From contig NZ_FWFO01000001.1 in assembly GCF_900172225.1 (NCBI RefSeq), positions 1,426,001 to 1,490,000 of the forward strand: a stretch of 64,000 bases of DNA. Reading direction: 5' to 3'. The notes below the pieces were generated by a model. It was not told the origin of the DNA and made no database searches. It saw nothing but the letters and a program-made list of their open reading frames with translations. The position numbers and the translations under genes were made by a program. Below, in pieces: positions 15,077 through 25,187 of this stretch (positions are counted from its first letter, which is position 1; each line of letters starts with the position of its first letter). The DNA is from Falsiruegeria litorea R37. GTDB lineage: Bacteria; Pseudomonadota; Alphaproteobacteria; Rhodobacterales; Rhodobacteraceae.

Positions 15077-16069
15077 ATGGCTGCTGCGGCCAACCCCGAC
15101 CAAGACCCTCACATCCCTGTATTGTTGCGTCCTTTGCTGGCGGCCATATCCCCTGTTTCGGGGCGGTGGTTGGATGGTACCTTTGGGGCGGGGGGGTATA
15201 CCCGTGGTTTGCTGGCCGCAGGCGCGGACACGGTCATTGGCGTTGATCGCGACCCGCTGGCGTTCGAGATGGCCGCCGATTGGGCAGGCGACTATGGCGA
15301 CCGGCTGGTGATGCAGGCCGGTGTGTTCTCGCGCATGGATGAATATGCCAGCGATCTGGACGGCGTTGTGCTGGATCTTGGCGTGTCGTCTATGCAGCTT
15401 GATCTGGCCGAACGTGGCTTTTCCTTCATGAAGGATGGCCCGCTGGACATGCGCATGTCGCAGGATGGCCCATCGGCCGCTGATCTGGTGAATGAAGCCA
15501 GCGAAGAAGACATCGCCGACATCCTGTTTCACTATGGTGAAGAGCGCGCCAGCCGCCGGATCGCCAAGGCCATCGTCCGAGAGCGGACCGTAGGGGCGAT
15601 CACAACAACCCTGCATCTGGCAAAGATCATCGAATCCTGCCTGCCGCGCCCCAAGCCGGGGCAATCGCACCCCGCCACGCGCAGTTTTCAGGCGCTGCGG
15701 ATCGCGGTGAATGACGAATATGGCGAGCTGTTTCGCGGTCTCATGGCAGCCGAGCGCGCCTTGAAGCCTGGCGGGCAATTGGCTGTGGTCACCTTTCATT
15801 CCGTCGAAGACCGGATGGTCAAACGGTTCTTACAGGCGCGCGCAGGCAAGACCGGGCGTGCCAACCGCTATGCGCCCGAGATCGCTCAGGACGCGCCACA
15901 GTTCACCATCAAGACGCGCAAGGCCGTTGGGCCAGACGATCAAGAGCTGGAAGAAAATCCAAGGTCACGCTCTGCCAAGCTGCGTGTGGCCATTCGCACG
16001 GACGCGCCCGCGGGCGCAGTCGATGGCAAGAGCATCGGGATGCCGATGTTGAAAGGCGGGAAACGATGA
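15077..16069 (+). CDS. rsmH: 16S rRNA (cytosine(1402)-N4)-methyltransferase RsmH
   Basis: RsmH (MraW) methylates N4 of C1402 in the decoding centre of 16S rRNA using S-adenosylmethionine. The 330-residue protein shows [10 protein letters not shown], the SAM-binding [19 protein letters not shown] for motif [21 protein letters not shown] (motif IV region), and the C-terminal [16 protein letters not shown] chose the ATG at 15077, which places P-H-I-P-V-L at residue 11-16. It follows mraZ closely, and its stop overlaps the ftsL start (ATGA), so the genes are translationally coupled. Confidence 0.96.
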   Translation: MAAAANPDQDPHIPVLLRPLLAAISPVSGRWLDGTFGAGGYTRGLLAAGADTVIGVDRDPLAFEMAADWAGDYGDRLVMQAGVFSRMDEYASDLDGVVLDLGVSSMQLDLAERGFSFMKDGPLDMRMSQDGPSAADLVNEASEEDIADILFHYGEERASRRIAKAIVRERTVGAITTTLHLAKIIESCLPRPKPGQSHPATRSFQALRIAVNDEYGELFRGLMAAERALKPGGQLAVVTFHSVEDRMVKRFLQARAGKTGRANRYAPEIAQDAPQFTIKTRKAVGPDDQELEENPRSRSAKLRVAIRTDAPAGAVDGKSIGMPMLKGGKR

Positions 16070-16416
16070 GAAGCGTCATCTATGTGCTGACCGCCCTGGC
16101 TGTCTTTGGCCTTGCCCTCTGGGCCTATCAGGAGAACTACAAGACGCAGCAGGTGTTGAAAGACACCCAGCGTTTGCAACGCGAGATTGGTGCCGCGCAG
16201 ATCCGGCTGAGCGTTCTGCGGGCCGAATGGGCCTACCTCAACCGTCCGGACCGCTTGCGCGAACTGGCAGACCTGAATTTTGATCGCCTGGGCTTGTTGC
16301 CCCTGCGCCCTGATCAGTTTGGCCGCGTGGATGAAGTGGCTTATCCCCCGAAACCGCTGCCGCCGATCACCAACGCGGTTGATGTGTCGACCCTGAACGG
16401 GGAGCAGTTCCCATGA
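16066..16416 (+). CDS. ftsL: Cell division protein FtsL
   Basis: A 116-residue bitopic membrane protein of the divisome that joins FtsB and FtsQ and activates FtsWI. Residues 1-19 form the single membrane segment ([19 protein letters not shown]). Residues 22-60 form a coiled coil with heptad leucines and Q/E residues, ending in the family-typical [14 protein letters not shown] Pro-rich tail follows. The position between rsmH and ftsI with overlaps at both ends is diagnostic, since FtsL is poorly conserved in sequence. Confidence 0.9.
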   Translation: MRSVIYVLTALAVFGLALWAYQENYKTQQVLKDTQRLQREIGAAQIRLSVLRAEWAYLNRPDRLRELADLNFDRLGLLPLRPDQFGRVDEVAYPPKPLPPITNAVDVSTLNGEQFP

Positions 16417-18200
16417 GCCGTATCCCCCTGCGTCCGCTGGCCCGTATCCTGGATGCGCGCAGCAAGGGTGAAAATCCAGACGCTATCGAGCGTGAAAACA
16501 TCCGCCAGCGTCACGAAGAGATGCAGGACCGCGCCCGGGCTCGGGCCGAGGGGCGGTTGCTGATCCTGGGTGTCTTTTTCTTCTGCGCTTTCTCGGTTGT
16601 CGGCGCGCGCATGGGGTTGCTTGCGACTTCCGAGGCGCAAGAACCGTTGGCCAGTGCCACAGGAGCCAACATCGCCACCCAACGTGCCGACATCGTCGAC
16701 CGTGAAGGCCGCATTCTGGCGACGAACTTTGAAACCCATTCGCTGTACGCACAGCCGCCCTTGATGGTGGATCCGATCGCCGCAGCAGACGGGTTGGCGC
16801 AGGTTTTTCCGGATCTGGACAAAGAGCGCCTGGTCCGGGACTTCACCGGCAAGCGCAAGTTCATCTGGATCAAGAAACGCATCTCGCCGGAGCAAAAACA
16901 GGCGGTGCATGACATCGGCGATCCCGGTCTGCTCTTTGGCCCGCGGGAAATGCGGCTTTATCCAAACGGCATGCTGGCCGCCCATGTGTTGGGCGGAGCG
17001 GGTTTTGGCAAGGAAGGCGTAAACGCCGCCGAGGTGATTGGTGTTGCAGGTGTCGAAAAGCAGTTCGATGGCTATCTGCGCGATCCGGCCAATGGTGCCA
17101 AACCACTGAAACTCTCGCTGGACCTGACCGTACAGGCCGCAGCTGAACGTGTTTTGTTAGGCGGCATGAAGATCATGAATGCCAAAGGCGCGTCATCTGT
17201 CTTGATGGATGTCCACACGGGCGAGGTGATTTCGGTTGCCTCGCTGCCTGCATTTGACCCCAACGACCGCCCGCGCCCACCCACCAGCGGGTTCGACCCC
17301 TCGGACAGCCCGCTGTTCAACCGAGCAGTGCAGGGCGTGTATGAATTGGGCTCGGTCTACAAGATCTTTGCAGCAGCACAGGCGGTGGATCTGGGGCTGG
17401 TGAACTCGGAAACCATCATCGACACCTCGGGCCCGATGAAAGTGGGCGGCTTCCGTATCGGGGAATTCCGCAACAAGAACTATGGCAAGATCAGTGTTGC
17501 CGACATCATTGTCAAAAGCTCGAACCGGGGGACCGGTCGGCTGGCAATGCAGATCGGACCGAAACGACAGCAAGAGTTCCTGAACGCGCTTGGGCTGTTT
17601 GATCCGACGCCGTTCGAAATTGTCGAGGCCAAGGGCGGCCAGCCGCTGTTGCCAAAGAAATGGGGCGAGTTGAGCTCGGTCACGATCTCCTACGGTCACG
17701 GGCTGTCGACCAGTCCGATGCATCTGGCGGCAAGCTATGCTGCGATTGCCAATGGTGGCCATTATGTCAGCCCAACTGTACTGCGCCAGAACGGCCCGCA
17801 ATACGGCCCGCGCGTGATGTCGCCTACAGCGGCACGCCAAGCGCGCAAGATGTTGCGCAAAGTTGTGACCAGCGGAACTGCCAGCTTTGGTGAGGTCCCG
17901 GGCTACGCGGTGGCGGGCAAAACCGGCACTGCCGACAAACCCAAACCGCGCGGCGGGTATTATGAGGACAAGGTGATCGCCACCTTTGCCACGCTTTTCC
18001 CGGCACACGACCCGAAATATGTGCTGGTGGTGACGCTCGATGAGCCGTCAATCCTGGCCTATGGCGAAAAGCGCCGCACCGCCGGTTGGACAGCTGTTCC
18101 CGTGGCAGCCGAGATGATTGGCCGCGTCGCGCCGCTGTTGGGGCTCAGGCCACAGGTTGAGCCCGGCGAAACCGCTGGTATAACGCTGACCTCGAATTAA
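16413..18200 (+). CDS. ftsI: Peptidoglycan D,D-transpeptidase FtsI (PBP3)
   Basis: The septal class B penicillin-binding protein that cross-links new peptidoglycan together with FtsW. The chain has 595 residues: a cytoplasmic N-terminus, a membrane helix (about 48-68), a pedestal domain beginning near RADIVDREGRILA, and the transpeptidase domain. The three active-site motifs are S315-V-Y-K318, S369-S-N371 and KTG at 503-505 (AGKTGTADK). The first motif reads GSVYK rather than the common GSTFK or GSTVK, but the catalytic Ser and Lys are kept. It overlaps ftsL by four bases. Confidence 0.97.
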   Translation: MSRIPLRPLARILDARSKGENPDAIERENIRQRHEEMQDRARARAEGRLLILGVFFFCAFSVVGARMGLLATSEAQEPLASATGANIATQRADIVDREGRILATNFETHSLYAQPPLMVDPIAAADGLAQVFPDLDKERLVRDFTGKRKFIWIKKRISPEQKQAVHDIGDPGLLFGPREMRLYPNGMLAAHVLGGAGFGKEGVNAAEVIGVAGVEKQFDGYLRDPANGAKPLKLSLDLTVQAAAERVLLGGMKIMNAKGASSVLMDVHTGEVISVASLPAFDPNDRPRPPTSGFDPSDSPLFNRAVQGVYELGSVYKIFAAAQAVDLGLVNSETIIDTSGPMKVGGFRIGEFRNKNYGKISVADIIVKSSNRGTGRLAMQIGPKRQQEFLNALGLFDPTPFEIVEAKGGQPLLPKKWGELSSVTISYGHGLSTSPMHLAASYAAIANGGHYVSPTVLRQNGPQYGPRVMSPTAARQARKMLRKVVTSGTASFGEVPGYAVAGKTGTADKPKPRGGYYEDKVIATFATLFPAHDPKYVLVVTLDEPSILAYGEKRRTAGWTAVPVAAEMIGRVAPLLGLRPQVEPGETAGITLTSN

Positions 18201-18218
18201 CCATTTAGGCGGGGCGTC

Positions 18219-19700
18219 ATGGGCACACCGGCAAAGAAACTCAGCCAGCTGGCCCTGACCGCGCGCGGTGGCCTGGATCCGGATGTGACCGGGATTGCCG
18301 TTGACAGTCGCGAGGTGAAACCCGGCTTTCTGTTTGGTGCGATGCCTGGTACGCGTGTGCATGGGGGCGAATTCATCACCTATGCGCTGCGCATGGGGGC
18401 CTCGGCCATCCTGACAGACGCCAAAGGGGCCGAGATTGCGTCCGAAGAGCTGGCGGAATCAAGCGCCGCCTTGGTGGTGGTCGAGGACCCGCGACAGGCC
18501 CTGTCGGGTGCTGCGGCGCTGTGGTTCGGGGCGCAGCCCAAAACCATGATCGCGGTCACCGGGACCAATGGCAAAACCTCTGTATCTACCTTTGTGCGTC
18601 AGATCTGGACCGAGCTGGATCATGCTGCCATCAACTTGGGCACCACCGGCGTCGAAGGGGCTTGGACCGCGCCGCTCGCACATACCACACCCGAGCCGAT
18701 CACCCTGCATCGCACTTTGGCCGAAGCGGTGGAAAACGGGATCACACATGCCGCGATGGAGGCGTCCTCGCACGGGCTGGAGCAGCGCCGCCTGGATGGG
18801 GTGCATCTGACTGCCGCCGGATTTTCGAACTTCACCCAGGACCACTTGGATTACCACGACACGTTCGAGGCCTATTTTGCCGCCAAAGCGGGACTGTTTC
18901 GCCGGGTGCTGCCGCAAGACGGTACCGCAGTGATCAACATGGACGATCCAAAGGGCGCTGAAATGCGCGCGATCGCTGCTGCGCGGGGCCAGGATGTGCT
19001 GACCGTGGGTCGCGGCAATTGCGACCTGAGCCTGACAAACCAACGCTTTGATGCAACCGGGCAGGATCTGCTGTTTTCGTGGCGTGGCAAGTCGTTTCAA
19101 GCGCGCCTTAACCTGATTGGCGGGTTTCAGGCCGAAAACATCCTGCTCGCCTGTGGTCTGGTGATCGCCAGCGGGGATGAGCCTGAGCGCGTGTTTGACA
19201 CGCTGGAGCATCTAACCACCGTACGCGGCCGGATGCAGTTGGCCGCGACCCGCAGCAATGGCGCGTCGGTCTTTGTCGACTACTCGCATACGCCGGACGC
19301 GGTTTCGACCGCACTGCAGGCCTTGCGTCCCCATGTCATGGGCCGTCTGATTGCCATTGTTGGCGCAGGCGGGGACCGGGACGCGGGCAAACGCCCGCTG
19401 ATGGGGCAGGCGGCGGCGGAAAACGCCGACATCGTCTTTGTCACCGACGACAACCCCCGCAGCGAGGACCCGGCCACCATTCGCGCCGCCGTCATGGGGG
19501 GCGCTCCGCAAGCGACCGAAGTGGGCGACCGGGCCGAGGCGATTTTGCGCGGGGTGGATGCCCTGCAACCCGGTGACGCCTTGCTGATCTGCGGCAAGGG
19601 GCATGAGACGGGGCAGATCGTGGGCGATCAGGTGCTGCCGTTTGATGACGTGGAACAGGCCAGCATCGCCGTGGCCGCATTGGATGGGGGGCTGGCATGA
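18219..19700 (+). CDS. murE: UDP-MurNAc-L-Ala-D-Glu:meso-diaminopimelate ligase MurE
   Basis: It adds the third residue of the peptidoglycan stem peptide. The 493-residue Mur ligase has the N-terminal UDP-binding domain, the ATP loop TGTNGKTS (about residues 112-119), the EASSHGLEQRRLDG segment and a C-terminal domain with DDNPRSEDP (about 408-416). The DNPR motif marks enzymes specific for meso-diaminopimelate, so the wall is of the usual Gram-negative type. It starts 18 bases after ftsI, and its stop overlaps the murF start. Confidence 0.97.
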   Translation: MGTPAKKLSQLALTARGGLDPDVTGIAVDSREVKPGFLFGAMPGTRVHGGEFITYALRMGASAILTDAKGAEIASEELAESSAALVVVEDPRQALSGAAALWFGAQPKTMIAVTGTNGKTSVSTFVRQIWTELDHAAINLGTTGVEGAWTAPLAHTTPEPITLHRTLAEAVENGITHAAMEASSHGLEQRRLDGVHLTAAGFSNFTQDHLDYHDTFEAYFAAKAGLFRRVLPQDGTAVINMDDPKGAEMRAIAAARGQDVLTVGRGNCDLSLTNQRFDATGQDLLFSWRGKSFQARLNLIGGFQAENILLACGLVIASGDEPERVFDTLEHLTTVRGRMQLAATRSNGASVFVDYSHTPDAVSTALQALRPHVMGRLIAIVGAGGDRDAGKRPLMGQAAAENADIVFVTDDNPRSEDPATIRAAVMGGAPQATEVGDRAEAILRGVDALQPGDALLICGKGHETGQIVGDQVLPFDDVEQASIAVAALDGGLA

Positions 19701-21100
19701 CGCTCTGGACTGCAACCGAGGCCGCAGCAGCCGCAAATGGCCGTGCGATTGGTGATTGGTCGGTCAATGGCGTGTCCATTGACACTCGCACAATTGAACC
19801 CGGCGATTTGTTCGTGGCGCTGAAAGCTGCGCGCGACGGGCATGAGTTTGTGGGGCAGGCATTGGAGAAAGGGGCAGGTGCTGCTCTGGTTTCTCACATT
19901 CCTGGCGGCTTGCCGGGCAATGCTCCACTGCTTTTGGTCGATGACGTGCAAGCTGCGCTCGAGGATTTGGGCCGCGCTGCCCGTGCCCGAACTGGAGCGC
20001 GGGTCGTTGCCGTGACCGGCTCGGTTGGAAAGACTTCGACCAAGGAAATGCTGGCCGCGATGCTGGGCAGACAGGGCAAGACTCACGCCAGCGTTGCCAG
20101 TTACAACAACCATTGGGGTGTGCCGCTGACATTGGCGCGGATGCCACGCGACACTGAATTTGCGGTGATCGAGATCGGCATGAACCACCCTGGCGAAATC
20201 GCTCCCCTGGCCAAACAGGCGCGCCCGCATGTTGCGATGGTGACCACCGTTGCTGCGGCGCATCTAGAGGCGTTCGAAAGCGTCACCGCGATTGCGCGCG
20301 AAAAGGCTTCGATCTTTGAAGGGCTAGAGCCGGGCGGCGTGGCTGTGGTCAACGCTGACATTGACGACGCGCAGGTTTTGCGTAGCGCAGCTGATGCAGC
20401 GGGCGCGCAAATCGTGGCCTTCGGGACCAAGGCACAGGACTATCGCTTGCTGGACGTATCGCTTGAGGGAGACGTGACACGCTCAATAGCGCAGGTCCGC
20501 GGACATGAGATTGCCTTTGAGATCCAATCTGCTGGTGCCCATTTTGCAATGAATGGATTAGGCGCGCTGGCCGTTGCCGGGGCCCTGGGAGGCAAACTGG
20601 AGGCCTCGATCAAGGGGCTGGCCGGTTGGAGCCCCTTCAAGGGACGCGGCGTTCGTGAAACCTTGATCCTTCCCGGCGGCACTATCGAATTGCTGGATGA
20701 CAGCTACAACGCCAATCCAACTTCGATGGCTGCGGCCCTGGCCGTGCTGGCCGCTGCAAAAGGCACGCGTCGGATCGCCTTTGTTGGCGATATGAAGGAG
20801 CTGGGGCCGCAGGCCGAGGCGCTTCACGCAGGACTGGCGGCTCTCGATGGGATGGTTGCGATAGAACAGGTTCATTGCATCGGCCCGCTGATGCAGGCGC
20901 TGCACGCGGCGCTGCCTGATGACAAACGGGGCGTTTGGACGGAAACCAGCGCTGAAATGGCTGAAACGCTGCCCGAACTGGTCCGGGCCGGCGATATCGT
21001 GCTGGCAAAGGGCTCTTTGAGCATGGGATTGGCGCGGGTTGTTGACGGGCTGCGCGAAATGGTCCAAGGGGCCGGATCGCAGAAGAACACGGACGAGTAG
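19697..21100 (+). CDS. murF: UDP-MurNAc-tripeptide:D-Ala-D-Ala ligase MurF
   Basis: MurF completes the cytoplasmic pentapeptide precursor by adding D-Ala-D-Ala, the product of Ddl encoded further along the cluster. The 467-residue protein has the Mur ligase arrangement: SIDTRTIEPGDLFVAL in the N-terminal domain, the ATP loop TGSVGKTSTKEML (about 111-123), SYNNHWGVPLTL, and the C-terminal LDDSYNANPTSM that binds the ligand. It overlaps murE by four bases and is followed by mraY after 12 bases. Confidence 0.97.
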   Translation: MTLWTATEAAAAANGRAIGDWSVNGVSIDTRTIEPGDLFVALKAARDGHEFVGQALEKGAGAALVSHIPGGLPGNAPLLLVDDVQAALEDLGRAARARTGARVVAVTGSVGKTSTKEMLAAMLGRQGKTHASVASYNNHWGVPLTLARMPRDTEFAVIEIGMNHPGEIAPLAKQARPHVAMVTTVAAAHLEAFESVTAIAREKASIFEGLEPGGVAVVNADIDDAQVLRSAADAAGAQIVAFGTKAQDYRLLDVSLEGDVTRSIAQVRGHEIAFEIQSAGAHFAMNGLGALAVAGALGGKLEASIKGLAGWSPFKGRGVRETLILPGGTIELLDDSYNANPTSMAAALAVLAAAKGTRRIAFVGDMKELGPQAEALHAGLAALDGMVAIEQVHCIGPLMQALHAALPDDKRGVWTETSAEMAETLPELVRAGDIVLAKGSLSMGLARVVDGLREMVQGAGSQKNTDE

Positions 21101-21112
21101 GGGCAAGAGCAG

Positions 21113-22195
21113 ATGCTATATTGGTTGACCGCGCTGTCGGACGGAGGGGATTTCTGGAACCTCTTTCGCTATATCACCTTCCGCGCGGGCGGGGCGTTTC
21201 TGACGGCGCTGCTGTTCGGCTTTCTGTTTGGCCGTCCCCTGATCAACGTCTTGCGCCGCAAGCAGGGCAAGGGCCAGCCGATCCGCGATGATGGTCCCGA
21301 GGGGCATTTCCAGAAGGCGGGCACACCCACCATGGGCGGCTTGCTGATCGTCGGCGCGCTTGTAACCTCGACGCTGATGTGGGCGCGACTGGACAATCCC
21401 TTTGTCTGGTTGGTTCTTTTCGTGACCCTGTCCTACGCTGCCATCGGCTTTGCCGACGACTATGCCAAAGTGTCCAAGCAAAACACCAAGGGCGTGTCCG
21501 GCAAGATGCGTCTGGCCTTGGGGATAATGATTGCGGTGATCGCTTCGGTCTGGGCGGCGTATAACCACCCCGAGGCGCTGCAATATCAACTGGCGCTGCC
21601 GGTTTTCAAAGACACGCTGATCAATCTGGGCCTGCTGTATATACCCTTCTCTATCTGTGTGATCGTCGGATCAGCCAACGCGGTGAACCTCACAGATGGC
21701 CTCGACGGGCTTGCCATCATGCCCGCCATGATCGCGGCTTCGACCCTGGGCGTGATCGCCTATGCGGTGGGGCGGGTCGACTTCACCGAATACCTCGACG
21801 TGCATTACGTGCCCGGAACCGGTGAAATCCTGATCTTCACCGCCGCGCTGTTTGGCGGCGGTCTGGGCTTCCTGTGGTACAACGCCCCGCCTGCGGCCGT
21901 TTTCATGGGCGACACCGGTTCGCTGGCCCTGGGCGGCGCCTTGGGGGCCATAGCTGTGGCCACCAAACACGAGCTGGTGCTGGCCATTGTCGGCGGTTTG
22001 TTTGTGGTCGAAGCGTTGAGCGTGATCATCCAGGTGCTCTATTTCAAGCGCACCGGAAAGCGCGTGTTCCTGATGGCCCCGATCCACCACCACTATGAGA
22101 AAAAAGGCTGGGCCGAACCCACCATCGTGATCCGGTTCTGGATCATCTCGCTGATCCTGGCGATGATCGGATTGGCGACCCTGAAAGTCAGGTAA
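21113..22195 (+). CDS. mraY: Phospho-N-acetylmuramoyl-pentapeptide-transferase MraY
   Basis: A polytopic inner-membrane enzyme that transfers phospho-MurNAc-pentapeptide to undecaprenyl phosphate, making lipid I. The 360-residue protein has about ten membrane helices. Conserved loops are visible: [10 protein letters not shown] near residue 66, FADDYAKV (the aspartate pair), [26 protein letters not shown] and the HHHYEKKGW histidine loop near residue 325. All are full match to the family. Its stop is followed by a 156-bp gap with a repeat-like hairpin before murD. Confidence 0.97.
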   Translation: MLYWLTALSDGGDFWNLFRYITFRAGGAFLTALLFGFLFGRPLINVLRRKQGKGQPIRDDGPEGHFQKAGTPTMGGLLIVGALVTSTLMWARLDNPFVWLVLFVTLSYAAIGFADDYAKVSKQNTKGVSGKMRLALGIMIAVIASVWAAYNHPEALQYQLALPVFKDTLINLGLLYIPFSICVIVGSANAVNLTDGLDGLAIMPAMIAASTLGVIAYAVGRVDFTEYLDVHYVPGTGEILIFTAALFGGGLGFLWYNAPPAAVFMGDTGSLALGGALGAIAVATKHELVLAIVGGLFVVEALSVIIQVLYFKRTGKRVFLMAPIHHHYEKKGWAEPTIVIRFWIISLILAMIGLATLKVR

Positions 22196-22199
22196 CAAG

Positions 22200-22270
22200 C
22201 GCTCCCGCCAGGGTCACGGCGGGGCTTTGGCCCGCCTGCACCCTGTTGGGCCCGGCTCCCGCTGACGCGC
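22200..22270 (+). repeat. Diverged copy R1 of the structured intergenic repeat
   Basis: Located between mraY and murD. It shares CTCCCGCC at its left, an internal hairpin GGCGGG/CCCGCC (22218-22236), then CCTGTTGGGCCCGGC, in the same order as copies at 41942, 42061 and 52241. Similarity is weaker than among those copies, so this assignment is tentative. Confidence 0.4.
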
Positions 22271-22351
22271 GAGCCTATTTGGTGGCTTGCACAGGGTCTT
22301 GAATTGCGGGCAGGGTGTCGATCAAATGACAAGAATTCACGAGGATAGCGC

Positions 22352-23746
22352 ATGATCCCGGTCAAAGGGTGCAAGGGCCAGAAGGTGGCTGTTCTGGGGT
22401 TGGGGCGCTCGGGGCTTTCGGCGGCGCGCAGTTTGCTGGCGGGCGGGGCGGATGTTCTGTGTTGGGACGACAATCCGGCCGCGAGAGAGGCGGCAGAGGC
22501 CGAGGGGTTCGACTGCGTCGAGCTGCGTCGGTCGGGGGATTTCGAAGGTGTCGCCTCGCTGATTGTCAGCCCTGGTATTCCGCACCTCTATCCTGCGCCG
22601 AACCCGGTAGTGCGCGCCGCACTTGAGGCAGGCGTGCCGGTGGACAATGACATCGGGCTGTTCTTTCGGTCCTTTGCTGATAGCACATGGCACCATTTTG
22701 AAACCTTGCCGCGGGTCGTGGCAGTGACCGGATCGAACGGTAAATCCACCACGGCGGCCCTCATTCATCACATCTTGACCGAAGCCGGGCGGCCCTCGCA
22801 ATTGGCGGGCAATATCGGGCGCGGGGTTCTGGACATCGATCCGGCCGAAAATGGATCGGTCGTCGTGTTGGAACTGTCGAGCTATCAGACCGAACTGGCG
22901 CGTTCGCTGACCCCTGATGTGGCGGTGTTCACCAACCTCTCACCCGATCACCTGGACCGGCACGGCGGCATGGGTGGCTATTTCGCGGCCAAGCGGCGGT
23001 TGTTTTCCGAGGGCGGGCCGGATCGCGCGGTGATCGGTATTGATGAGCCCGAGGGGGTGTTTCTGGCAGGCCAACTCTCTGAGGGTGCGGCGGATGACCG
23101 GGTGATCCGGGTGTCCGTGGCGCAGAAGTTGAGTGGTCCGGGGTGGCAGGTCTTTGCCCGTAAGGGGTTCCTGAGCGAGTACCGCAAGGGACGGCAGGCG
23201 GGGTCGATCGACCTGCGCCCGATCAAGGGGTTGCCAGGGGCGCACAACCATCAGAACGCCTGCTCGGCCTATGCGGCGTGTCGGTCGTTGGGTTTGGCAC
23301 CGCGGGTGATCGAGGATGCGATGCACTCCTTCCCGGGCCTGCCCCACCGCAGCCAGATCGTGGCCGAGGCGGGCGGTGTGACGTTCGTGAACGACAGCAA
23401 GGCCACCAATGTGGATGCAGCGGTCAAGGCGCTCAGTGCTTTCAAGAAGATCCGCTGGATCTGTGGCGGGTTAGAGAAAGATGGCGGCCTGTCTGCGCTG
23501 AACGATGCGGCAGGGGGCGTGGTCAAGGCCTATGTCATCGGGCGTGAGGCGGCCGGGTTTGCCATGCAGTTGGATGTCGCGGCCGAGGTTTGCACCACGA
23601 TGGCCAAAGCGGTTGAACGAGCGATGGCCGAGATGCAGGAAGGAGAAACCGTGCTGCTGGCCCCGGCAGCGGCGAGTTTTGATCAATACGACAATTTCGA
23701 ACAACGCGGTGATGATTTCCTGCGCGAGGTTCAGGCGCGGTTGTGA
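22352..23746 (+). CDS. murD: UDP-MurNAc-L-alanine:D-glutamate ligase MurD
   Basis: MurD adds D-glutamate, the second stem residue. The 464-residue protein starts with the Rossmann-like [15 protein letters not shown], has the ATP loop [15 protein letters not shown] (about 126-140), [19 protein letters not shown], the C-terminal FVNDSKATN and ending [22 protein letters not shown] (quoted in part). The gene is the last before the interruption of the dcw cluster. A repeat element lies directly downstream. Confidence 0.97.
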   Translation: MIPVKGCKGQKVAVLGLGRSGLSAARSLLAGGADVLCWDDNPAAREAAEAEGFDCVELRRSGDFEGVASLIVSPGIPHLYPAPNPVVRAALEAGVPVDNDIGLFFRSFADSTWHHFETLPRVVAVTGSNGKSTTAALIHHILTEAGRPSQLAGNIGRGVLDIDPAENGSVVVLELSSYQTELARSLTPDVAVFTNLSPDHLDRHGGMGGYFAAKRRLFSEGGPDRAVIGIDEPEGVFLAGQLSEGAADDRVIRVSVAQKLSGPGWQVFARKGFLSEYRKGRQAGSIDLRPIKGLPGAHNHQNACSAYAACRSLGLAPRVIEDAMHSFPGLPHRSQIVAEAGGVTFVNDSKATNVDAAVKALSAFKKIRWICGGLEKDGGLSALNDAAGGVVKAYVIGREAAGFAMQLDVAAEVCTTMAKAVERAMAEMQEGETVLLAPAAASFDQYDNFEQRGDDFLREVQARL

Positions 23747-23753
23747 GGTAGGA

Positions 23754-23810
23754 GGGGGCTTTGCCCCCGTGGCTGCGCGACTCCCCCACCGTATTTGAGA
23801 CAAAAAGAAG
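23754..23810 (+). repeat. Short intergenic element S, copy 1 (after murD)
   Basis: A hairpin GGGGGC-TTTG-CCCCC followed by GTGGCTGCGCGACTCCCCC and a GTATTTGAGACAAAAAGAAG tail. The same modules in the same order occur at 47185-47242. Both follow the stop codon of a plus-strand gene within about 10 bases and might act in RNA 3' end formation. Its role is unknown. Confidence 0.6.
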
Positions 23811-23837
23811 CTGGGGCGGCGTTTCACCTGTTCGGTG

Positions 23838-25025
23838 TCAGCGTCCAAGCTTTGCGTGAATGGCGGTTCCTGCGGCGTGACCCGAGGACCAGGCCCATTG
23901 GAAATTGAACCCGCCGAGCCAGCCGGTGACGTCGACCGCTTCGCCGATCACGTAGAGGCCGGGGACAGAGGTGACCTCCATCGTGCGGGATGACAGTGCG
24001 TTCGTGTCGATACCACCCAGCGTGACTTCGGCGGTTCGGTAGCCTTCGGTGCCTGATGGGGTCAAGCGCCAATCCGAGAGCGCGGCGCAGAGCGTTTGCA
24101 ACTTGGCGTCGGACTGATCAGCCAGATTGCCGTCCAAGGGGATGTCTGTTTTCAGCGCGTCGACCAGACGGGCCGGCAGGTGGTTTGACAGCTCGGTCGT
24201 CAGCGCCTTGCGGCCTGATTGCTGGCGTTGGGTCCGCAGCGCGTCATAGAGGGTGGCTTCGGGGTCGAGGTTGACGTGGATCTCTTCGCCTTCGCGCCAA
24301 TAGGACGACAGTTGCAGCACCGCCGGTCCGCTAAGGCCGCGGTGTGTGAACAGGAGTGCCTCGTCAAAGCTGGTGCGCGCGTTGCTAAGGCGCACGGGCG
24401 TGGCGATTCCAGCAAGCGGTTTGAAACGACCTTCGGGAAAGGTGAAGGGGACCAAAGCGGGGCGGGTCTCGGTCACGGGAATGTCGAACTGGCGCGCGAT
24501 GTCATAGGCGAGGCCAGTGGCACCCATCTTAGGGATCGACTTGCCGCCGGTGGCGAGGACAAGGTTGCGGGCGATTGTGACTTGGCGTTTGCCTTCGCGT
24601 TCTAGCGTCACGTGATACCCGTTTTCGGTTTTTGCAATCTCGACCACTGAGGTTTGCAACCACAGTTCGGCACCTGCGCGCTCCATCTCGGAGACCAGCA
24701 TGGCGATGATCTGTTTCGACGAGCCATCGCAAAACAGCTGGCCGAGGGTCTTTTCGTGCCAGGCGATGCCGTTTTGGCCCACCATTTCGATGAAATCCCA
24801 TTGGGTGTAACGCGCCAGAGCCGATTTGCAGAAATGCGGGTTCTGCGACAGGAAGTTGCCAGGCTCGGCGTGCATGTTGGTGAAATTGCACCGCCCGCCG
24901 CCCGAGATGCGGATTTTTTCGCCGGGGTTCTTGGCGTGATCCACGACCAAAGTGCGCCCGCCCGCGTGGGCGGCGCACATCATGCCGGCGGCTCCGGCAC
25001 CCAGGATGATCGTGTCATAAGTCAT
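23838..25025 (-). CDS. HI0933/BaiN-family NAD(P)/FAD-dependent oxidoreductase
   Basis: A flavoprotein of 395 residues in the HI0933 family. The FAD dinucleotide-binding loop ILGAGAAGMMCA (about 7-18) is followed by the family signature ISGGGRCNFTN (about 41-51), a second dinucleotide motif VLATGGKSIPKMGATG, and a C-terminal VPGLYVIGEAVDVTGWLGGFN that closes the FAD site (quoted in part). Members are of uncertain physiological role; BaiN of gut clostridia acts on bile acid intermediates, but that should not be carried over. It is antiparallel to the dcw genes and interrupts them. The ATG at 25025 matches the family start. Confidence 0.92.
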   Translation of the reverse strand: MTYDTIILGAGAAGMMCAAHAGGRTLVVDHAKNPGEKIRISGGGRCNFTNMHAEPGNFLSQNPHFCKSALARYTQWDFIEMVGQNGIAWHEKTLGQLFCDGSSKQIIAMLVSEMERAGAELWLQTSVVEIAKTENGYHVTLEREGKRQVTIARNLVLATGGKSIPKMGATGLAYDIARQFDIPVTETRPALVPFTFPEGRFKPLAGIATPVRLSNARTSFDEALLFTHRGLSGPAVLQLSSYWREGEEIHVNLDPEATLYDALRTQRQQSGRKALTTELSNHLPARLVDALKTDIPLDGNLADQSDAKLQTLCAALSDWRLTPSGTEGYRTAEVTLGGIDTNALSSRTMEVTSVPGLYVIGEAVDVTGWLGGFNFQWAWSSGHAAGTAIHAKLGR

Positions 25026-25187
25026 GCGCCGGGCAATGGCCGGGTTTGCGCGCGATGGCAAGGGGAATGCATCGAGCGAAAAAGATCAACTGGATGAAGG
25101 GGCAACAGTATTGCCAAAGAAACCACTATCGTTCTATCGGAGTTTGGAAAGCAATTCAGAAGGTTCTGTTGCAGCAGATTGTGTTTA

